Assembly: GCF_031679605.1 (NCBI RefSeq)
Contig: NZ_CP117522.1
Location: 3,782,001 to 3,846,000, forward strand
Direction of reading: 5' to 3'
DNA from: Streptomyces luomodiensis
GTDB taxonomy: Bacteria; Actinomycetota; Actinomycetes; Streptomycetales; Streptomycetaceae
Length of the DNA: 64,000 nucleotides
Positions 24,748-33,670 of this stretch are shown in pieces. The notes beneath the pieces are model-generated. The model ran no database searches and was not told the DNA's origin. It was given only the letters and a program-made list of their open reading frames with translations. The position numbers and the translations under genes were made by a program. How positions within the stretch are numbered: the first letter of the stretch is position 1; each line of letters opens with the position of its first letter.

Positions 24748-27012
24748 TCAACGTACGTCGGCCGGTACGGTCTCCCCAACCGGCCCCCGGGCTTCCCCAA
24801 CCGGCCCCGGGGCATCCCCAACCGGCCCCGGGCGCACGGCGGTCGACTGGGCGCGCCGCATTCCGCGCGAGGGCCACCAGCTCGCCTTGCCGAGCAGCAG
24901 CATCACCGACGGCAGGATCATGATGCGGATGATGAAGGCGTCCAGCAGCACGGCCGCCGCCAGTACGAAGCCGATCTGCTTCATCTCGATCAGATGCAGG
25001 AAGACGAAGCTGGCGAAGACCGTCACCATCACCACCGCCGCGCTGGTCACCACGCGCGCCGAGCTGCCGATCCCCTCCAGCACCGCCGTGCGGGTGGGCA
25101 CCCCGCGCAGCGCGGCCTCCCTGATCCGGCTCACCACGAACACCTGGTAGTCCATCGAGAGCCCGAAGAGGATGACGAACAGGAACAGCGGCACCCGGGA
25201 GCCGATCGACCCGGTGGAGTGGAAGCCGAGCAGTCCCTCCGCCCACTCGCCCTGGAACACCAGCACCAGCAGTCCGAGCGCCGCCGCGGCGGACAGCAGG
25301 TTGAGGACGACGCCGACGAGGCCGAGCACCACGGAGCGGAACGCGAGCACCGTCATGGCGAAGGTGACCAGCAGCAGCGCTCCGATGACCAGCGGGAGCT
25401 TGTCGCTCTGGTGCGCCGGATAGTCGGCGTAGCGGGCGACGTCCCCGGTCACCCCGTACTGCACGCCCCGCAGCGCGCCGACCGTGGCGGGCAGGTAGTC
25501 CTCGCGGAGGTGGCCGAGGGAGTCCCGGGCCTCGGTGGAGTCGCCCAGATACGGCACGGACAGCTCCAGCACGCTGACCGTGTGGTCCGCCGAGGTCCGC
25601 AGCCGGGGCGAACCGGTGAACAGCGGGTCGCCCTGGGCCCGTCGGCCCAGTTCCCGCAGCGCCTCCGTCACCTCGCCGGCCCGGTCCGCCGCCGCGCGCA
25701 CGACCACCTGATGGGTGACCCGCAGCTCCGGGAACGCCTCGTTCAGCCGGTCGTACGTACGCATGGCGGGGATGGCGCGGGAGTGGGTGTCCCGGCTCAT
25801 CTCGGTCAGGTTCAGCCCCGCCACCGGGGCGGCGAGGCCCAGCATGACCAGCACCGAGACGCACAGCGTCCGGGCGGGGTGGTGGGTCGCGGGCCGCATC
25901 AGCGCGGCCCACACCCGGCCGGAGCCGGTCCGCGGCTCCCGCCGCGCCCGCCGCTCCCGCCGCTCCCGCCACGGTGTCTTGTTGGCCGCCCGGCGCTCGG
26001 CCCGCTGACCGATCTTCACCAGCAGCGCGGGCAGCACGGTCAGCGAACTGACCACGGCCACGGCCACCACCACGACGGTGCCGGTCGCCAGCGAGGAGAA
26101 GATGACGTCGGACGCCAGGTACAGCGTCGCCGTGGAGGCGATGACGGCGAGCCCGGACACCACCACGGCCCGGCCTGAGGTCGCGGCGGCCAGCTCCACC
26201 AGGGCCTCGGGCCTCAGCGTCCCGCCCGTGCGCGCCCGTTCCTCACGCTCCCGCTTGAGGTAGAAGAGGGTGTAGTCGACGCCGACCGCGAGGCCGATGA
26301 GCAGGATGACGTTGTTGCCCACTCCGGCATCGGGGGAAAGGTGCGAGGCGATCATCGAAAGCCCCATGGCCGCGGCGATCGACGAGAGCGCCAGCAGCAG
26401 CGGCACCAGGGCCATGACCACCGAGCCGAACACGACCAGCAGGGTGATCAGGGTGACCGGCAGGGTGATCGCTTCGGAGAGGGCCAGATCGCTGCCGCGC
26501 TGCGCGTCCACGCCCTTGCCGATGGAGGGGCTGCCGGTCTCCTCCACCAGCAGCCTCGGGTTGTCCTTCTGGACCGCCGCCGACTGGGCGCGCAGCGGGT
26601 CGACATGCTTCTTGGCGTCCAGCTCCGAACCCTTCATGGTCACTTCGACCAGCAGGGTCTCGCCGTCCTTCGACATACGGGGCGGGGCGACGGTCTCGAC
26701 CTCGGGCAGCCGCTCCATCCGGGCGACGACGTCCCGCGCGGCGGCGTCGGCCGCCGCCTTGTCCAGGGCGCCCGCGCCCGGCCTCGCCGAGATCAGCACC
26801 TGCTCGGTGGGGCGGCGCTGAAGATGTCCGTCGGCCGCCATGGCCTCGGCCCGGCCGGCCTCGCCGACCCGGTAGTCCTCGGTGGTCGCGCCATGGGTGC
26901 CGACCGCGCTGCCGATGCCCAGGCACAGCACCACGAACACCAGCCATCCGACGATGGCACGCCAGGGGTGCAGAGCGCTCCAGCGAGCGGCGCGCACAGG
27001 TAGCTGTTTCAT
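24748..27012 (-). CDS. MMPL-family (RND-type) membrane transporter
   Basis: 754 residues and about 12 membrane helices arranged as two similar halves: one helix, an exported loop, then five helices. The conserved proton-path motifs appear in both halves: LAVGVDYTLFYLKRERE and LFGLSMDYQVFVVSRIRE. Such proteins export lipids, siderophores or drugs and are frequent in actinobacteria. The gene leads an operon with a histidine kinase and response regulator. The C-terminus ends in three near-identical 7-residue units (GPVGDAP, GPVGEAR, GPVGETV) made by a 21-bp DNA repeat. Substrate unknown. Confidence 0.9.
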   Translation of the reverse strand: MKQLPVRAARWSALHPWRAIVGWLVFVVLCLGIGSAVGTHGATTEDYRVGEAGRAEAMAADGHLQRRPTEQVLISARPGAGALDKAAADAAARDVVARMERLPEVETVAPPRMSKDGETLLVEVTMKGSELDAKKHVDPLRAQSAAVQKDNPRLLVEETGSPSIGKGVDAQRGSDLALSEAITLPVTLITLLVVFGSVVMALVPLLLALSSIAAAMGLSMIASHLSPDAGVGNNVILLIGLAVGVDYTLFYLKREREERARTGGTLRPEALVELAAATSGRAVVVSGLAVIASTATLYLASDVIFSSLATGTVVVVAVAVVSSLTVLPALLVKIGQRAERRAANKTPWRERRERRARREPRTGSGRVWAALMRPATHHPARTLCVSVLVMLGLAAPVAGLNLTEMSRDTHSRAIPAMRTYDRLNEAFPELRVTHQVVVRAAADRAGEVTEALRELGRRAQGDPLFTGSPRLRTSADHTVSVLELSVPYLGDSTEARDSLGHLREDYLPATVGALRGVQYGVTGDVARYADYPAHQSDKLPLVIGALLLVTFAMTVLAFRSVVLGLVGVVLNLLSAAAALGLLVLVFQGEWAEGLLGFHSTGSIGSRVPLFLFVILFGLSMDYQVFVVSRIREAALRGVPTRTAVLEGIGSSARVVTSAAVVMVTVFASFVFLHLIEMKQIGFVLAAAVLLDAFIIRIMILPSVMLLLGKASWWPSRGMRRAQSTAVRPGPVGDAPGPVGEARGPVGETVPADVR
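24773..24835. repeat. 21-bp tandem repeat in the MMPL 3' end
   Basis: Three copies beginning TCCCCAACCGGCCCC start at 24773, 24794 and 24815. They encode the repeated GPVG-containing heptads at the protein C-terminus. Low divergence suggests a recent expansion. Confidence 0.75.
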
Positions 27013-27128
27013 ACGGCCAAGCCTTGTTGACCAGGCCCTTCGCCCAACAGCATCACCCGGTTGTACTTTCGATCCACCGGTCGGTGTACTCCCCGGGTGG
27101 GGTTATCCCCCCTGCGGTTCGCCGCGCG

Positions 27129-27446
27129 TCACCGAGGCGGCGGGGGCGGACCCGGCGGCCGCTGCGGGCGCGGCGGGTTCGGGGGCTGGGGCGGGCCCGG
27201 CGGGTTCGGGGGCTGGGGCCGGATTCGGCGCCCCCTCCTCCGCAGCCAGTCGCGCTTCACCTCGTCCATGGCCGCGTGCCATTGCATATGGCCGCAGCCC
27301 GCACAGACGAAGGCGTTGAAGACGGTGTGCTTGCTGACGAGCCCACCCGGTTTGCGCATTCCGAACTGCCCGGCCAACTCGATCTCGTAGACCTCGTCGC
27401 CCCTGCAGGCCGAGCACCGGCCACCCTGCATGTTCTCCATCGCCAT
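27129..27446 (-). CDS. Small zinc-ribbon protein with proline-rich tail
   Basis: 105 residues. CSAC near the N-terminus and CAGC about 36 residues later form a CxxC...CxxC zinc-ribbon-like pair flanking VYEIELAGQFGMRKPGG. The last 35 residues are a Pro/Arg-rich tail (PQPPNPPGPPQPPNPPRPQR) with internal duplication. The start is either ATG 27446 or ATG 27440; no ribosome site stands out. The DNA of the tail is extremely GC-rich. It is a conserved hypothetical in appearance, and no role is proposed. Confidence 0.65.
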   Translation of the reverse strand: MAMENMQGGRCSACRGDEVYEIELAGQFGMRKPGGLVSKHTVFNAFVCAGCGHMQWHAAMDEVKRDWLRRRGRRIRPQPPNPPGPPQPPNPPRPQRPPGPPPPPR

Positions 27447-27650
27447 GCCGACCGACCCTATCCAGGCCGGTCGATGCGGTGCGTGTCCACCGACGCGGGC
27501 ACCGTCAGGGTCACACCGGCGAGAACGGCAGGCTTTCCAGGTAGCGGACGTCCTCGGACACCACGAGCTCGTCGAGAACCTGGACGGCGGCCGCGAACCG
27601 CGGCGAAGGCGATGCGGCCGGCGCGGCGAACGCGCGGGACCCGTGCCACC

Positions 27651-27675
27651 GACATCGTGGCCCCGGCACGATGTC
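27651..27675. promoter_or_regulatory. Perfect inverted repeat upstream of the phosphatase gene
   Basis: GACATCGTG (27651-27659) and CACGATGTC (27667-27675) are exact complements with a 7-base spacer. ATGTCCAT is repeated at 27671 and again about 30 bases later. The element lies 63 bases before the phosphatase start and is a good candidate operator for a dimeric regulator not encoded next to it. Confidence 0.55.
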
Positions 27676-27738
27676 CATCGGGACCGGTTATTGGGACACC
27701 ATGTCCATTTTCTCGCCGCAGGGGCGACAATAGGTCAC

Positions 27739-28539
27739 ATGCCGATACCCAGCGCCGTGCCCAGCCGTGCCGAACTGATCGACCACCTCATCCGTACGCG
27801 CATCGCGGGCGATGTCGCCACCCCCCGCGAGAACAACCTCTCCCACTACCGCAAGCTCGCGAACGGCGACCGCCACTACTGGCTGGGACTGGAGCTGGGC
27901 GACCGCTGGACCGATGAGCAGGACGTGCTGGCGGTCATGGCGGAGCGGTGCGGGGTGGTCGACGACCCGGAGCACCGCTCGGGGCAGGACACGATCGACC
28001 CGGAGCTGACGGTCGGCGCGCTGGACCGGATGGCGTCGGTGCTGCGGAAGGCGGCGGAGGCGAAGGAGCGGGTGCTGTTCGCCACCGGGCATCCGGGCGG
28101 GCTGCTGGAGGTCCACCGGGCCACGGCGGCGGCGCTGCGGGCGGCGGGGTGCGAGATCGTGGAGATCCCGGGCGGGCTCCAGGCGGACGAGGGGTACGTC
28201 TTCCAGTTCTGCGACGTGGCGATGCTGGAGCGGGGTGCCACGCTGTGGCACACCCACTCCCCCGCGCCCATGGCGGCGATCCTCGACGGACTGGCCCACG
28301 AGGGGCGTCCGCTGCCCGATCTGGTGGTCGCCGACCACGGCTGGGCGGGGTGCGCGGGACAGCGGGGCATCGACGCGGTCGGCTACGCGGACTGCAATGA
28401 CCCGGCACTCTTCCTGGGCGAGTCCGAGGGCACGCTGTCGGTGGTGGTCCCGCTGGACGACCACGTCACCAGCCCGAGGTTCTACGACCCGATGACGGCG
28501 TACCTGCTGGACGCGGCGGGACTGACGGCCCAGTTCTGA
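27739..28539 (+). CDS. Phosphatase-like conserved protein
   Basis: 266 residues from ATG 27739. It is a well conserved actinobacterial protein usually named phosphatase. Visible blocks are RIAGDVATPRENNLSHYRKLANGDRHYWLGLEL, RVLFATGHPGGLLEVHRA, TLWHTHSPAPM, VVADHGWAGCAGQRG and VVPLDDHVTSPRFYDPM. The His/Asp-rich blocks (GHPGG, HTHS, ADHGW) look like metal or phosphate ligands. The actual substrate is not known. It stands alone, with a strong inverted repeat upstream and a repeat-filled convergent intergenic region downstream. Confidence 0.72.
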   Translation: MPIPSAVPSRAELIDHLIRTRIAGDVATPRENNLSHYRKLANGDRHYWLGLELGDRWTDEQDVLAVMAERCGVVDDPEHRSGQDTIDPELTVGALDRMASVLRKAAEAKERVLFATGHPGGLLEVHRATAAALRAAGCEIVEIPGGLQADEGYVFQFCDVAMLERGATLWHTHSPAPMAAILDGLAHEGRPLPDLVVADHGWAGCAGQRGIDAVGYADCNDPALFLGESEGTLSVVVPLDDHVTSPRFYDPMTAYLLDAAGLTAQF

Positions 28540-29044
28540 CCCGAGCGGGACGGCCCGTTCGGCGCCGGGCCCACGGAGGTCCCGTACGGCGTGTCGGTAC
28601 CGGGCCCGCAGACTGGCACGCCGACGTCCGGCCCACGCACGGCCTGTCTGCGCCCGGCACACGCACGGCCCACAGGGCGCACAGCCCATGGACAACACGA
28701 CGCGGCCGGGCCCGCAGGGCGCACGGCGCACGCACGACACGCCGTGGCCGGGACCACAGACGGCACGCAGGCGCCCGACGCACGCACGGCCCGTCGCGGC
28801 CGGGACCACAGACGGCCCCCAGTGTCCGGCGCACGCACGACCCGGCGGCCTCCAGCGCACGCACGGCCTGACGCGGCCGGGACCGCAAACGGCCCGCCGG
28901 TGCCCGACGCACGCACGGCCCGCCGTGGCCGGGACCACAGACGGCACGCAGGCCGCCCGGCGTACGGACGACACGCCCGCGCCCAGCGCACCCGCACCCG
29001 GGCCTACCCGGGCCGCCCCGCGCGCCCCGCCATCCCCACCACGC
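28540..29044. repeat. Intergenic degenerate minisatellite with 52-bp period
   Basis: No gene is seen in these 505 bases between convergent phosphatase and thioesterase genes. From about 28704 to 28950 the motif GGCCGGGACC, followed by CACAGACGGC and ACGCACGGCC blocks, recurs. GGCCGGG starts occur at 28704, 28746, 28798, 28875 and 28927. Two of the intervals are exactly 52 bases. Copies differ by substitutions and small indels. Six-frame translations are Arg/Pro/Cys-rich and non-protein-like. Confidence 0.65.
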
Positions 29045-29938
29045 TCACTTCTTCTCGCGCGGTACCCGCATGACCCCTTCCTGGATCACGGAGACGGCCA
29101 GCCGCCCGTCGGCGGTGAAGATGCGGCCCTTCGCGAGACCGCGCCCGCCGGACGCGGAGGGGCTCTCCTGGTCGTACAGCAGCCAGTCGTCCACCCGGAA
29201 CGGCCGGTGGAACCACATGGCGTGGTCCAGGCTGGCCCCGACGATGTCGCCGACCGCCCAGCCGCCGCGCCCATGGGCGAGCAGCACGGAGTCCAGCAGC
29301 GTCATGTCGGAGACATAGGTCGCCAGGCAGACGTGGAGCAAGGGGTGGTCGGCGACGCCGTCCAGTTTGCCGTTGGTCCGGAACCAAACCTGCGACTTGG
29401 GCTCACGCGGCCGTCCAACGCTGCCGAAGGGCGGCTCGTCCACGTACCGCAGATCGACCGCGGCCCGCGCCTGGAGCATCCGCTCGGTCACGCCGGGGCC
29501 GGCGAAGAGGTGCTCGTACCGGGGCAGCAGCTCCGCGGCGGTCGGCAGGGAGAGCGGGTCCGGTACGTCCGGCATCCGCTCCTGGTGCTCGAGGCCGTCC
29601 TCGTAGAGCTGGAAGGAGGCCGAGAGGTGGAAGATGGGCTGCCCGTGCTGGACGGCGACCACCCGGCGGGTGGTGAAGGAGCGGCCGTCCCGGATCCGGT
29701 CGACGGTGTAGACGATGGGCGCCCCGGGATCGCCGGGCCGCAGGAAGTACGCGTGCAGCGAATGTGCCGAGCGGTCCTCGGGGACGGTACGGCCCGCGGC
29801 GACCAGGGCCTGGGCGGCGACCTGACCGCCGAAGACCCGCGGTACGAGGGGTGCGGCGTCGCTGGTGCCGCGGAAGATGTCCTCCTCGATCTGCTCGAGG
29901 TCGAGCAGATCGAGGAGTCCCTGAAGTGCGTCATTCAT
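29045..29938 (-). CDS. tesB: Acyl-CoA thioesterase II
   Basis: 297 residues forming a double hot-dog fold. RVFGGQVAAQALVAA and HSLHAYFLRPGDP mark the N-terminal hot dog. IVGASLDHAMWFHRPF carries the catalytic Asp and VIQEGVMR the catalytic Gln of the TesB triad, with Ser/Thr between them. The enzyme hydrolyses medium- to long-chain acyl-CoA in the cytoplasm. The ATG is at 29938. It is read in the same direction as the acyl-CoA dehydrogenase at 29998 with a 59-base gap, so the two may be co-transcribed and fit the fatty/branched acid degradation theme of the region. Confidence 0.92.
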   Translation of the reverse strand: MNDALQGLLDLLDLEQIEEDIFRGTSDAAPLVPRVFGGQVAAQALVAAGRTVPEDRSAHSLHAYFLRPGDPGAPIVYTVDRIRDGRSFTTRRVVAVQHGQPIFHLSASFQLYEDGLEHQERMPDVPDPLSLPTAAELLPRYEHLFAGPGVTERMLQARAAVDLRYVDEPPFGSVGRPREPKSQVWFRTNGKLDGVADHPLLHVCLATYVSDMTLLDSVLLAHGRGGWAVGDIVGASLDHAMWFHRPFRVDDWLLYDQESPSASGGRGLAKGRIFTADGRLAVSVIQEGVMRVPREKK

Positions 29939-29997
29939 GATTCAAGCAGTCTTGCAGACCCGTATTGCGGTCCTGTTGCCGCTGGTCATGACGGTCG

Positions 29998-31155
29998 TCA
30001 CAGGCCCAAGGACTTGGCGACGATGGAGCGCATGACCTCGCTGGTGCCGCCGTAGATCCGGTTGACGCGGGTGTCCGCGTACAGCCGCGCGATGGGGTAC
30101 TCCATCATGTAGCCGTAGCCGCCGTGGAGCTGGAGGCACTTGTCGATGACGACGGCGGCGCGCTCGGAGGTGAAGAGCTTGGCGGAGGCGGCGTCGGCGG
30201 CGGTCAGCTCTCCGGCGTCATGCGCGTCCAGGGCCCGGTCCACGACCGCCTCCATCGCGTCCACCTCGGACTTGCAGTCGGCGAGCACGAACTTGGTGTT
30301 CTGGAACGACGCCACCGTCTTGCCGAAGACGGTGCGGTCCCGCACGTACTCGGTGGCGAACCGGACGGCGGCCGCGGCCTGTGCGTACGCCCCGATGGCG
30401 ATGCCCAGGCGCTCCTGCGGCAGATTGTGGGCGAGGTAGCCGAACGCCTTGCCCTCCTCACCCAGCAGGTCCTCCACCGGCACCTTGACGTCGGTGAAGG
30501 AGAGCTCGGCGGTGTCGGAGGTCTTCAGGCCCAGCTTCTCCAGCTTGCGGCCGACCGCGTAGCCCTCGCTCTTGGTGTCCACGACGAGGATGGATATGCC
30601 GCTGCGGCGGTCCTCGGGGGTGGGCGGGGCGGTGCGGGCGCAGACCAGCACCCGGTCGGCGAGGACACCGCCGGTGATGAAGGTCTTGGCGCCGTTGAGG
30701 ACGTAGTGGGTGCCGTCCTCGGAGAGCTTGGCGGTGGTCTTCATGCCCGCCAGGTCGGAGCCGGTGCCGGGCTCGGTCATGGCGATGGCGGTCATCATCT
30801 CGCCGGTGACGAAGGGGGGCAGCCAGCGCCGCTTCTGCTCCTCGTTGGCGTACTTGAGGAGGTAGGGCAGGCACAGCGCGGTGTGGACACTGCTGCCGCC
30901 GAAGCTGACCCCGGCGCGCGCGGTCTCCTCGGTGATCACCGCATTGAACTTGAAGCTGGTCTCGCCCGCCCCGCCGTACTCCTCGGGCACCTCGATGCCG
31001 AAGACGCCGAGCTCGCCGAGCTTCTTGTAGAACTCGCGCGGGGCCTGGCCCGCCTCCCGCCACTCCTCGTAGTACGGCACGACCTCGGCCGCGATGAAGT
31101 CGCGGATGGTCTCCCGGAACGCCTCGTGGTCCTCGTTGAACACCGTGCGGCGCAT
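29998..31155 (-). CDS. Acyl-CoA dehydrogenase (long-chain/isovaleryl-type active site)
   Basis: 385 residues. Family motifs are MTEPGTGSDLAGMKTTA, the FAD-binding FGKTVASFQNTKF and QLHGGYGYMMEYPIARLYAD. The position of the usual medium-chain catalytic Glu reads IYGGTSEVMR, with Gly. The Glu in LPQERL near residue 240 matches the alternative base used by long-chain and isovaleryl dehydrogenases. ATG 31155 has GGAGG ten bases upstream, and a TetR-type palindrome lies 26 bases before the start. The gene is downstream of, and co-oriented with, the TetR gene, which probably represses it. Confidence 0.9.
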   Translation of the reverse strand: MRRTVFNEDHEAFRETIRDFIAAEVVPYYEEWREAGQAPREFYKKLGELGVFGIEVPEEYGGAGETSFKFNAVITEETARAGVSFGGSSVHTALCLPYLLKYANEEQKRRWLPPFVTGEMMTAIAMTEPGTGSDLAGMKTTAKLSEDGTHYVLNGAKTFITGGVLADRVLVCARTAPPTPEDRRSGISILVVDTKSEGYAVGRKLEKLGLKTSDTAELSFTDVKVPVEDLLGEEGKAFGYLAHNLPQERLGIAIGAYAQAAAAVRFATEYVRDRTVFGKTVASFQNTKFVLADCKSEVDAMEAVVDRALDAHDAGELTAADAASAKLFTSERAAVVIDKCLQLHGGYGYMMEYPIARLYADTRVNRIYGGTSEVMRSIVAKSLGL

Positions 31156-31180
31156 ATTGGCGCGACCTCCCCGAGTCTTG

Positions 31181-31198
31181 GCTAAGCGCTTGCTCAGC
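31181..31198. promoter_or_regulatory. TetR-type operator before the acyl-CoA dehydrogenase
   Basis: GCTAAGCGCTTGCTCAGC is an imperfect palindrome with half-sites GCTRAGC. It lies between the TetR stop codon and the dehydrogenase start. The AAGCGCTTGCT core resembles operators of TetR regulators of fatty-acid degradation. Confidence 0.55.
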
Positions 31199-31214
31199 GA
31201 AAGCTACCCGCGAG

Positions 31215-31859
31215 TCATCGGGCCTGTCCAGAGCCGTCCGCACCGCGGGCGCCACCGAAGGCGCCATGGGCACCGCCGAAGGCGCCGAGCGCGAGACGGC
31301 GCAGCAGCGCGGCGGTGGCCGCACGTCCGGGGAGGGAGCCGGGGCGGCCGAGGTGGGGGGTGGAGTTGAGCAGCCCGAAGACGGCGTGGACACACGCGCG
31401 GGCCTCGGCCTCGGCGAGCCCGGGATAGACCTTGCGCACCACTTCGACCCACAGTTCCACGTACTGCCGCTGGAGTGAGCGCACCAGCTTGCGGTCGGTG
31501 TCCCGGAGCCGGTCGAGCTCGCGGTCATGGAGGACGATCAGCGGGCGGTCGTCGAGGGCGAAGTCGATATGGCCCTCGATCAGCGAGTCCAGCACCTCGG
31601 CCGGGGTCTGCCCGGCCCCCTCCCCCTCGGCGACGCGCCGCTTGCCGCCCGTCAGCAGCCGGCCGCTGATGCCCACGAGCAGCTCGGCGAGCATGGCCTC
31701 CTTGCCGGGGAAGTGGCGGTAGAGACCGGGGCCGCTGATGCCGACCGCCGCGCCTATCTCATCGACGCCGACGCCGTGGAAGCCGCGCTCGGCGAAGAGG
31801 CGCGCGGCCTCCTTGAGGATCTGCTCGCGGCGGGTCGGTGCGGGTGCTTGCGTGCTCAT
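31215..31859 (-). CDS. TetR-family repressor of the acyl-CoA / leucine degradation genes
   Basis: 214 residues. The N-terminal HTH is RREQILKEAARLFAERGFHGVGVDEIGAAVGISGPGLYRHFPGKEAML. The ligand domain follows and ends in a Gly/Ala-rich tail (GAFGGAHGAFGGARGA) made by a short DNA duplication at about 31250-31288. It diverges from the carboxylase beta gene at 32004 and is upstream of the acyl-CoA dehydrogenase on its own strand. Strong palindromes occur on both sides of the gene, so it probably controls both units and responds to an acyl-CoA. Confidence 0.9.
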   Translation of the reverse strand: MSTQAPAPTRREQILKEAARLFAERGFHGVGVDEIGAAVGISGPGLYRHFPGKEAMLAELLVGISGRLLTGGKRRVAEGEGAGQTPAEVLDSLIEGHIDFALDDRPLIVLHDRELDRLRDTDRKLVRSLQRQYVELWVEVVRKVYPGLAEAEARACVHAVFGLLNSTPHLGRPGSLPGRAATAALLRRLALGAFGGAHGAFGGARGADGSGQAR

Positions 31860-31880
31860 GAAATCAATTCTAGACAGCGC

Positions 31881-31927
31881 GGTTAGTGGTCGTTAACCTG
31901 GTGGTGAAGAGTTAACGATGACTAACC
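31881..31927. promoter_or_regulatory. Double operator between TetR and the carboxylase operon
   Basis: GGTTAGTGGTCGTTAAC at 31881-31897 and GTTAACGATGACTAACC at 31911-31927 are complementary at 15 of 17 positions, with 13 bases between. Each arm is itself an imperfect palindrome of the form TTAGT-N4-GTTAA or its complement. The pattern suits two TetR dimers on the divergent promoter. Confidence 0.65.
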
Positions 31928-32003
31928 GGATCGAGCTGGATTCGAGCTGGAGCGAGCTGGGTCGACCCGGATCGAGCGATACCGAGCGAGGGGGCTCGTA
32001 GCC

Positions 32004-33656
32004 ATGGAGCAGGCACCGGCGCTGCGCAGCGGCGCCGACCCGGCGTCCGACACCTGGCGGGTCAATGAGGCCGCCCACCGCGAGCTGGCCGCGCGGCTGC
32101 GCGAGAAGCTGGCCGTCGCGCGGCTGGGCGGCGGGGAGAAGGCGCGGGCGCGGCACACCGCGCGCGGCAAGCTGCTGCCGCGCGACCGGGTGGACACGCT
32201 GCTGGACCCGGGCTCCCCGTTCCTGGAGCTGGCGCCCCTCGCGGCCGAGGGGATGTACGAGGGCCAGGCCCCGGCGGCGGGGGTGATCGCCGGAATCGGG
32301 CGGGTGGCGGGCCGCGAGGTGGTCGTGGTCGCCAATGACGCCACGGTCAAGGGCGGCACGTACTACCCGATGACGGTGAAGAAGCATCTGCGCGCCCAGG
32401 AGGTCGCGCTCGACAACCACTTGCCGTGCGTCTATCTGGTCGACTCCGGCGGCGCCTTCCTCCCCATGCAGGACGAGGTCTTCCCGGACCGCGACCACTT
32501 CGGGCGGATCTTCTACAACCAGGCGCGGCTGTCCGGCGCCGGGATTCCGCAGGTCGCGGCGGTGATGGGGTCCTGCACGGCGGGCGGGGCGTATGTCCCG
32601 GCGATGAGCGACGAGGCCGTGATCGTGCGCGGGCAGGGCACGATCTTCCTGGGCGGGCCGCCGCTGGTGAAGGCGGCCACCGGAGAGGTCGTCTCGGCCG
32701 AGGAGCTGGGCGGCGGCGAGGTCCACTCCCGGGTCTCGGGCGTCACCGACCACCTGGCGGAGGACGACGCCCACGCGCTGCGGATCGTCCGCTCCATCGT
32801 CGCCACCCTGCCGCCGTCCCCGCTGCGGCAGGGGTCGCCGCCGTGGCCGCTGGAGCCCTCCGAGGAGCCCGCCGTGGACCCGGCGGGGCTCTACGGGGCG
32901 GTTCCGGTCGATTCCCGCACGCCCTACGACGTGCGAGAGGTCATCGCGCGGCTGGTGGACGGCTCGCGGTTCGCCGAGTTCAAGGCCGAGTTCGGCACCA
33001 CCCTGGTCACGGGCTTCGCGCGGATCATGGGCCACCCGGTGGGCATCGTCGCCAACAACGGCATCCTGTTCTCCGAATCGGCCCAGAAGGGCGCCCATTT
33101 CATCGAGCTGTGCGACCAGCGCGGCATCCCGCTGGTCTTCCTCCAGAACATCTCGGGCTTCATGGTGGGCCGCAGCTATGAGGCGGGCGGGATCGCCAAG
33201 CACGGCGCCAAGATGGTGACCGCCGTCGCCTGCACCCGCGTCCCCAAGCTGACGGTCGTGATCGGCGGTTCCTACGGCGCGGGCAATTACTCGATGTGCG
33301 GCCGCGCCTATTCGCCGCGCTTCCTGTGGATGTGGCCCAACGCGAAGATCTCCGTGATGGGCGGTGAGCAGGCCGCCTCCGTGCTCGCCACCGTCAAGCG
33401 CGACCAGATGGAGGCGCGCGGCGAGGACTGGAGCGCCGAGGAAGAGGAGGCGTTCCGGGCCCCGGTCCGCGAGCAGTACGAGGCGCAGGGAAACGCCTAC
33501 TACGCCACGGCCCGGCTGTGGGACGACGGCGTGATCGACCCCCTGGAGACCCGCACGGTCCTCGGGCTCGCCCTGACCGCCTGCGCCAACGCCCCGCTGC
33601 CCGGCCGTGCGGCCACCGAGACCGTGGCGCCCGGCTACGGCGTCTTCCGGATGTGA
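32004..33656 (+). CDS. accD1: Acyl-CoA carboxylase beta subunit (methylcrotonyl-CoA carboxylase type)
   Basis: 550 residues. It is a typical carboxyltransferase. The N-terminal half has [43 protein letters not shown] and the [16 protein letters not shown] oxyanion region. The C-terminal half has [17 protein letters not shown] and [39 protein letters not shown] is characteristic of methylcrotonyl-CoA rather than propionyl-CoA carboxylases. The gene order with biotin subunit, HMG-CoA lyase and an acyl-CoA dehydrogenase confirms leucine catabolism. The upstream spacer carries a CGAGCTGG element three times (31932-31960). Confidence 0.92.
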   Translation: MEQAPALRSGADPASDTWRVNEAAHRELAARLREKLAVARLGGGEKARARHTARGKLLPRDRVDTLLDPGSPFLELAPLAAEGMYEGQAPAAGVIAGIGRVAGREVVVVANDATVKGGTYYPMTVKKHLRAQEVALDNHLPCVYLVDSGGAFLPMQDEVFPDRDHFGRIFYNQARLSGAGIPQVAAVMGSCTAGGAYVPAMSDEAVIVRGQGTIFLGGPPLVKAATGEVVSAEELGGGEVHSRVSGVTDHLAEDDAHALRIVRSIVATLPPSPLRQGSPPWPLEPSEEPAVDPAGLYGAVPVDSRTPYDVREVIARLVDGSRFAEFKAEFGTTLVTGFARIMGHPVGIVANNGILFSESAQKGAHFIELCDQRGIPLVFLQNISGFMVGRSYEAGGIAKHGAKMVTAVACTRVPKLTVVIGGSYGAGNYSMCGRAYSPRFLWMWPNAKISVMGGEQAASVLATVKRDQMEARGEDWSAEEEEAFRAPVREQYEAQGNAYYATARLWDDGVIDPLETRTVLGLALTACANAPLPGRAATETVAPGYGVFRM

Positions 33657-33670
33657 GGGGGATGCACCCG

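Noticed and set aside
28704..28979. Possible CRISPR array
   Set aside because: The units are degenerate, have no distinct unique spacers and no cas genes lie nearby. It fits a decayed minisatellite.
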